64,000 nt of DNA, taken from Pseudomonas parafulva NBRC 16636 = DSM 17004 (GTDB taxonomy: Bacteria; Pseudomonadota; Gammaproteobacteria; Pseudomonadales; Pseudomonadaceae). This document shows, piece by piece, positions 60,692 through 64,000 of this stretch. Position numbers and translations under genes: made by a program. Where the stretch lies: contig NZ_BBIU01000027.1 in assembly GCF_000730645.1 (NCBI RefSeq), positions 1 to 64,000 of the forward strand. The letters are read 5' to 3'. The notes beneath the pieces are model-generated. The model made no database searches. It worked only from the letters and a program-made list of their open reading frames with translations, and was not told the DNA's origin. How positions within the stretch are numbered: the stretch's first letter is position 1; each line of letters begins with the position of its first letter.

Positions 60692-61096
60692 TCATTCGCT
60701 CAGCTTCCTCATCGGCGTCGGCGTTGGGCCAATCTCCAATTGCCGGCCAGGGCATTCATGGATGCGCAGCCAGGTAAGGGCATACAGCGCGCAACGTGCT
60801 CCTTCGCGACCTTTCATGTTGGTCCGGGTGCGAACGATCAGATTCCGCTCCTGCAGCCCCTGCAGCGATGCCGCCAGCGTTGCCTTGGCCATGCCGCCAC
60901 GCTCCTCCATCATCGAGTGCGTGGCCGCTAGGTCGCCGTTGTTGTTCCCGCGGTACTGCGAGAGCAGCAGCATGAACACCTTCAGTTCGGAGCCGGTCAT
61001 GGTCAGAAAGTCGGGGTGCTCGCCCAGCAGCCTAGGGATCATGTACGCGCCACGACCTCCCCAATCTGAGTCGCGGCGGGTTTTCCTTTTGGCCAT
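60692..61096 (-). CDS. Helix-turn-helix protein, phage replication/regulation type
   Basis: A 134-residue protein with an internal winged-helix-like core (MTGSELKVFMLLLSQYRGNNNGDLAATHSMMEERGGMAKATLAASLQGLQERNLI), resembling phage replication-associated regulators. Its ATG overlaps the stop of a 21-codon frame (TAATG). It may act on the repeat cluster directly downstream (inference). Confidence 0.68.
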   Translation of the reverse strand: MAKRKTRRDSDWGGRGAYMIPRLLGEHPDFLTMTGSELKVFMLLLSQYRGNNNGDLAATHSMMEERGGMAKATLAASLQGLQERNLIVRTRTNMKGREGARCALYALTWLRIHECPGRQLEIGPTPTPMRKLSE

Positions 61097-61161
61097 TAGC
61101 GCCTCAGTTCTGGGCCACTCATGCGTGGATCGGACTGCGGGGCCTTGGTTGCCTTAGCCAT
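61096..61161 (-). CDS. Tiny overlapping frame (21 codons)
   Basis: A 21-residue frame, MAKATKAPQSDPRMSGPELR, that overlaps the stop of the gene upstream and the start of the gene downstream (TAATG). The tight overlaps suggest translation, perhaps only as a coupling device. Confidence 0.35.
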   Translation of the reverse strand: MAKATKAPQSDPRMSGPELRR

Positions 61162-61441
61162 GGCTCACCCCCAGCGCGCTGGCGTCAGCAAACGTTCGGC
61201 AGACCTGGCCGTTGTTCACCGCGTGCCAGTAGGTCAGCTCGTCCAGCGAGTCGATGAGGCGAGCGGTCACAACCGCATCAGCGCTACGCAGAACTACGCG
61301 CCCGCACTTAGCGTCGGCCTGGCTCAGGAAAGGCCCCAGCAAGGCCCGTTCTGCCTTCGGGTGGGTCACGTAAAACAGCTCGGTGGCTTTCTTCGGGCAA
61401 GCCGATCCTGTCAGCGCCAAGGCACCGTTTTTATCGAACAT
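61154..61441 (-). CDS. Hypothetical island protein
   Basis: A 95-residue protein (MFDKNGALALTGSACPKKATELFYVTHPKAERALLGPF) without recognised domain. It contains two or three cysteines and no signal. It lies three bases after the next upstream gene in the same strand. Confidence 0.55.
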   Translation of the reverse strand: MFDKNGALALTGSACPKKATELFYVTHPKAERALLGPFLSQADAKCGRVVLRSADAVVTARLIDSLDELTYWHAVNNGQVCRTFADASALGVSHG

Positions 61442-61444
61442 GGT

Positions 61445-61735
61445 TTAGGCCCTCGGCGTGGTGGAGATCAGAGGATCAGCGTCAAGGGTTGCGGCCAGGC
61501 TGGATTCGAACTGATCCGCGTAGCGGTCCAGCTTTTCGGACCAAATGGTTAGATCGGCAATGCCTAGGTGGGCCAGATCCTTAGCAATGTGAGTGCCGGG
61601 GGTTTTGTCGATAATCATCGTGAAGACAGCGTGCGCATTGTCGAACGCCTGTTGCACGTCGCGCAGGTCATCCAGCGCAGTCCATGCCGCCATCTCGAGT
61701 TGAGTTGCTTTGATGCAGTTATGTGCACATCTCAT
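61445..61735 (-). CDS. Hypothetical island protein
   Basis: A 96-residue largely helical protein with no recognised domain. It begins MRCAHNCIKATQLEMAAW. Its start overlaps the stop of the gene at 61732 by four bases. Confidence 0.6.
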   Translation of the reverse strand: MRCAHNCIKATQLEMAAWTALDDLRDVQQAFDNAHAVFTMIIDKTPGTHIAKDLAHLGIADLTIWSEKLDRYADQFESSLAATLDADPLISTTPRA

Positions 61736-61929
61736 TGCACGCCCCCTTGTGCTTCCAAGGCGCGGGCTTGGTCCATGTGGTGGTTGTAGCGCTTCAAGCG
61801 CACAGACAGGGACGAGTTTGCGCGGAGGGCTCTCAGAGCCATCTTGCGATGGGCCTGCGCACGGTTCTGCTTTTCCGAGCCGCGGTCATTTTTGATGCCG
61901 GCGTTGTGCTGGCTGGAACGTTCTGTCAC
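61732..61929 (-). CDS. Basic hypothetical island protein
   Basis: A 65-residue, Arg/Lys/His-rich protein (MTERSSQHNAGIKNDRGSEK) that could bind nucleic acid. Four-base overlaps on both sides show it is part of the operon. Confidence 0.58.
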   Translation of the reverse strand: MTERSSQHNAGIKNDRGSEKQNRAQAHRKMALRALRANSSLSVRLKRYNHHMDQARALEAQGGVQ

Positions 61930-62372
61930 GATAGTTTCCTCTCGTTGGTGCTACCCAATGCGATTTCGCCGGAAAGGTGCTGCAACACCTTCTCCTGCAA
62001 CTGCTCCACTGACTCAGCGCCCTGTGTCGTTTCCATTTGGCCAGGGCGCTGCGTTAACTCCCATAGCTCTCCATCGATCGTCACTCCGACCCATTCCGGC
62101 TCACCCTCATGGGCGATATGCCGAATCTTTCCGAAAAGCGCTCGGTTTGTTGCTTCGCGGATCTCCAACCAATGATCGTGGTCTGCCGACGTTCCTACGG
62201 TTTGAGGACTGGCCCACTCCGGTAACTCGCTCCTAAGTCGCATCTCGTTGATGACCGACCACCACATGCTCGCCTTGCGCCGCTCAGCAGTTATCAGATC
62301 CGCAAGCTTATGCCGCTGACCCAAGCTCAGTGCCACCACGGCCTCGGCCGGGACGGAATCCACCTCATTCAC
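61926..62372 (-). CDS. Hypothetical island protein
   Basis: A 148-residue soluble protein with no recognised domain (MNEVDSVPAEAVVALSLGQR; a Trp-rich centre). It overlaps the excisionase-like gene by four bases. Confidence 0.6.
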   Translation of the reverse strand: MNEVDSVPAEAVVALSLGQRHKLADLITAERRKASMWWSVINEMRLRSELPEWASPQTVGTSADHDHWLEIREATNRALFGKIRHIAHEGEPEWVGVTIDGELWELTQRPGQMETTQGAESVEQLQEKVLQHLSGEIALGSTNERKLS

Positions 62373-62569
62373 CGGCTACTCTCCTTCGCTACACGGTTGA
62401 TCCATACTTCGAGCTCTTTCACCAAGATCAATCGGCGCTTTCCCGACTTGAACGCCTGCAGTTCACCTTTAGCGATAGCGCTGTAAATAGCGCTCCGGCT
62501 GTGGCTTGTCAGTCGAGCCGCTTCCTCTGGGCCGACTGCCATGGGTTGAGTGATCGCTGCGGTAGTCAC
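62369..62569 (-). CDS. Excisionase/AlpA-like helix-turn-helix protein
   Basis: A 66-residue protein with a MerR/excisionase-type HTH (VGPEEAARLTSHSRSAIYSAIAKGELQAFKSGKRRLILVKELEVWI). It is divergent from the RHH gene and is the first gene of the small-gene operon; the second integrase is close by, so it is the likely partner directionality factor. Confidence 0.75.
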   Translation of the reverse strand: MTTAAITQPMAVGPEEAARLTSHSRSAIYSAIAKGELQAFKSGKRRLILVKELEVWINRVAKESSR

Positions 62570-62594
62570 TGAAATCTCCTCGTGTATTGAAGTT

Positions 62595-62642
62595 TGTGGA
62601 CACGATAGTCAAGCGAATGCGATGTGTCCACATTTTTCTTAC
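62595..62642. promoter_or_regulatory. Inverted repeat in divergent promoter
   Basis: TGTGGACAC (62595-62603) and its complement GTGTCCACA (62634-62642) are separated by 30 bases in the intergenic region between the excisionase-like and RHH genes. A GACAC motif recurs downstream. It is a plausible operator for one of the two regulators. Confidence 0.55.
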
Positions 62643-62732
62643 ACTCATGGATTCGAAAGGACACCCATTGACACGTATCGACACAGCGCAATGTCTGTGA
62701 CATGCTGTCGCGAACGGATTGAGGAGATCGGT

Positions 62733-63284
62733 ATGGCAAAGGCCCCGGCCAACAGAGTCAAAGCGGAAACCCTATCTCTTAGGGTTTCTCCAGAGTTGAA
62801 ATTTGGGCTTGAACTCTTGGCTCGCATCGAAGAACGTTCTTTAACAACTCAGGTTGAGCGAGCTCTGAAGGAACTATTCAACACAGTCAGAATGGATAGT
62901 AGTTACTTGGGTGACTACACGTTTTCATATCCAGTGAGTGATGAGCTCTATTTTTTGGACGTGCTTGGCCTAATCTATAGCGTGGATTCGCCTACAAGGC
63001 TCATTAGAACCGCAATCATGATGCCTCATACACTCTCGCAGAGAGAAACGGCGATACTGCGGTTCATACACGACACTACAGAGTTCAATGGGGATGATAG
63101 TGTTTATTTCTCATTGCCCAGTGATGACGAAGAGTTATTGAGTGCTCTAACTAAGAATTACTTCAGAAATAAGCAGCCGCTTGATATGAAAACTGTCAGA
63201 AAGAATTGGGCAAAGATCAATGATGTAATTGATTTCGCGCTGGAGCACGGTCACTATCCGCCAGACAGTCCGTCCTGGGACTGA
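62733..63284 (+). CDS. Ribbon-helix-helix regulator, island type
   Basis: A 183-residue protein with an N-terminal RHH-like segment (KAETLSLRVSPELKFGLELLARIEERSLTTQVERALKELF) and a longer, unrecognised C-terminal domain. AT-richer than core genes. ATG 62733 has a GAGGAG site eight bases upstream. Divergent from the excisionase-like operon, it may repress it. Confidence 0.68.
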   Translation: MAKAPANRVKAETLSLRVSPELKFGLELLARIEERSLTTQVERALKELFNTVRMDSSYLGDYTFSYPVSDELYFLDVLGLIYSVDSPTRLIRTAIMMPHTLSQRETAILRFIHDTTEFNGDDSVYFSLPSDDEELLSALTKNYFRNKQPLDMKTVRKNWAKINDVIDFALEHGHYPPDSPSWD

Positions 63285-63291
63285 CTAGGGA

Positions 63292-64000
63292 CTAGAGCAA
63301 CTCCACGGCAGCCGCCTTTGTATCAGGGGCTAAGTGGGCATATCGCAGGGTCATCTTTATGTCCGAATGGCCTAGCAGGTCGCGCACAGTGTTCAGTGGG
63401 ACGCCGGCCATCACTAGGCGCGATGCGAAGTCATGCCGCATGTCGTGCCAACGAAAACCGGTGATCCCGGCTCGCTCAAGTAGCCCGTGCCATGCGCTTT
63501 TTACATCCTCAAGCCGACCACCATCAGATGATGGAAATACAAATCCAGACTTCTTTCCGCTTTGCTTTTGCCACTCCTGAAGCGTCTCGAGTGCTTCCTT
63601 GTTCAGCGGAATGTGGCGAGTTTCATTGGTCTTGGTTGAGTCGCCGATTATCGTAATAGTCTTGGTCGAAAAACTTACTCTTTCCCATTTTAGATTGAAC
63701 AGCTCGCCGCGCCGGATACCGGTATTGAGTGATACCAAAACCATTGGTTTTAGATGGTCGGTGAATGCTTTTCCTGCAAACGAAGGAAGTTGTATTTGTC
63801 CTCTGCCTGCTCGCCACCTATTCGCGCTTTCACGTTCTGCCCGAATATCATCCTGACGATCATCCAGAGTCTTGCGCAGTTGCAGGTTTTCGTCAGTGCT
63901 CAGGTAACGCACGACTCCTTTGCTGTCGACCTTAAGCTGTCTGAGTTTAACCATTGGGTGAGTAGTGATGACTTCCCATTCGACCGCTCGACTGAATACT
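63292..64000 (-). CDS. Tyrosine integrase B, partial at window edge
   Basis: The 3' part of a phage integrase, open to the window end (the frame continues upstream of 63954 as VEWEVITTHPMVKLRQLK). Catalytic residues are intact: NTGIRRGELFNLKW (Arg), KTNETRHIPL (Lys strand), HDMRHDFASRL (His, Arg), and LLGHSDIKMTLRYAHL (His, Tyr). Stop 7 bp after the convergent RHH gene's stop. It likely lies at the right end of the island inserted at tRNA-Arg(CCU). Confidence 0.88.
   Translation of the reverse strand, partial: VFSRAVEWEVITTHPMVKLRQLKVDSKGVVRYLSTDENLQLRKTLDDRQDDIRAERESANRWRAGRGQIQLPSFAGKAFTDHLKPMVLVSLNTGIRRGELFNLKWERVSFSTKTITIIGDSTKTNETRHIPLNKEALETLQEWQKQSGKKSGFVFPSSDGGRLEDVKSAWHGLLERAGITGFRWHDMRHDFASRLVMAGVPLNTVRDLLGHSDIKMTLRYAHLAPDTKAAAVELL

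Noticed and set aside
50380..64000. CRISPR array, retron or toxin-antitoxin pair in the island
   Set aside because: No regularly spaced direct repeats with unique spacers, no reverse transcriptase, and the RHH gene has no adjacent toxin partner in the same direction.

Overview
This window is a high-GC gamma-proteobacterial chromosome, best matched to the Pseudomonas putida group. The grounds are the aotJQMP-argR and aruCFGDB-E arginine loci with an AraC-family ArgR, the phhAB/phhR phenylalanine locus, amrZ and a 62-residue RsmA/CsrA, together with strong G/C third-position codon use. Positions 1 to about 50,380 are ordinary core chromosome. From the tRNA-Arg(CCU) gene at 50,303-50,379 to the right edge lies a mosaic accessory island. 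I made all calls by reading the sequence and recalling families; I ran no searches.

Core layout. 30-7,330: a PlpD-like patatin autotransporter, a SelT/W/H protein, a DMT exporter, a metallophosphoesterase, an Mpo1-like protein, an AraC regulator and TrkH. 7,482-11,719: a nitroreductase, a Cpx-like two-component system with a Spy/CpxP-like periplasmic gene placed between regulator and kinase, and YciI-YciB. 11,787-16,094: the PHP phosphatase-YciO-ScpA-ScpB-RluB run, with overlapping genes that suggest translational coupling. 16,756-25,674: aromatic amino acid uptake (AroP), a LysR regulator, a YdiJ-type D-2-hydroxyglutarate dehydrogenase, and phenylalanine hydroxylation (PhhA, PhhB) under PhhR, with two good PhhR/TyrR-type boxes in the divergent promoter region. 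26,420-40,916: acetyl-CoA synthetase, then the basic amino acid ABC transporter with its regulator ArgR, then the arginine succinyltransferase pathway; ArgR-type half-sites precede both blocks. 42,131-50,192: alaS, lysC, rsmA, tRNA-Ser(GCU), three near-identical tRNA-Arg(ACG) genes, mgtE, amrZ and phnN.

Island (about 50,380 to beyond 64,000). Beside the tRNA-Arg(CCU) gene sit an FRG-domain protein and, convergent to it, a strikingly AT-rich gene whose C-terminus carries an R-x4-H HEPN motif resembling ApeA-type anti-phage proteins. Next come three tandem paralogues of lambda tail-assembly protein I (one decayed) with no other tail genes, a lone HK97-type major capsid gene, an AlpA-like protein and a complete tyrosine integrase. 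A compact run of small, mostly 4-bp-overlapping genes follows, with a replication-type winged-helix fragment, a second excisionase-like protein and a ribbon-helix-helix regulator. A second tyrosine integrase is cut by the right edge. Four sets of symmetrical repeats lie in the short non-coding gaps. My reading is a stack of satellite-like or remnant integrative elements with a defence cargo, seated at tRNA-Arg(CCU). The capsid-plus-tail-I-only gene set and the repeat clusters are the least explained parts.
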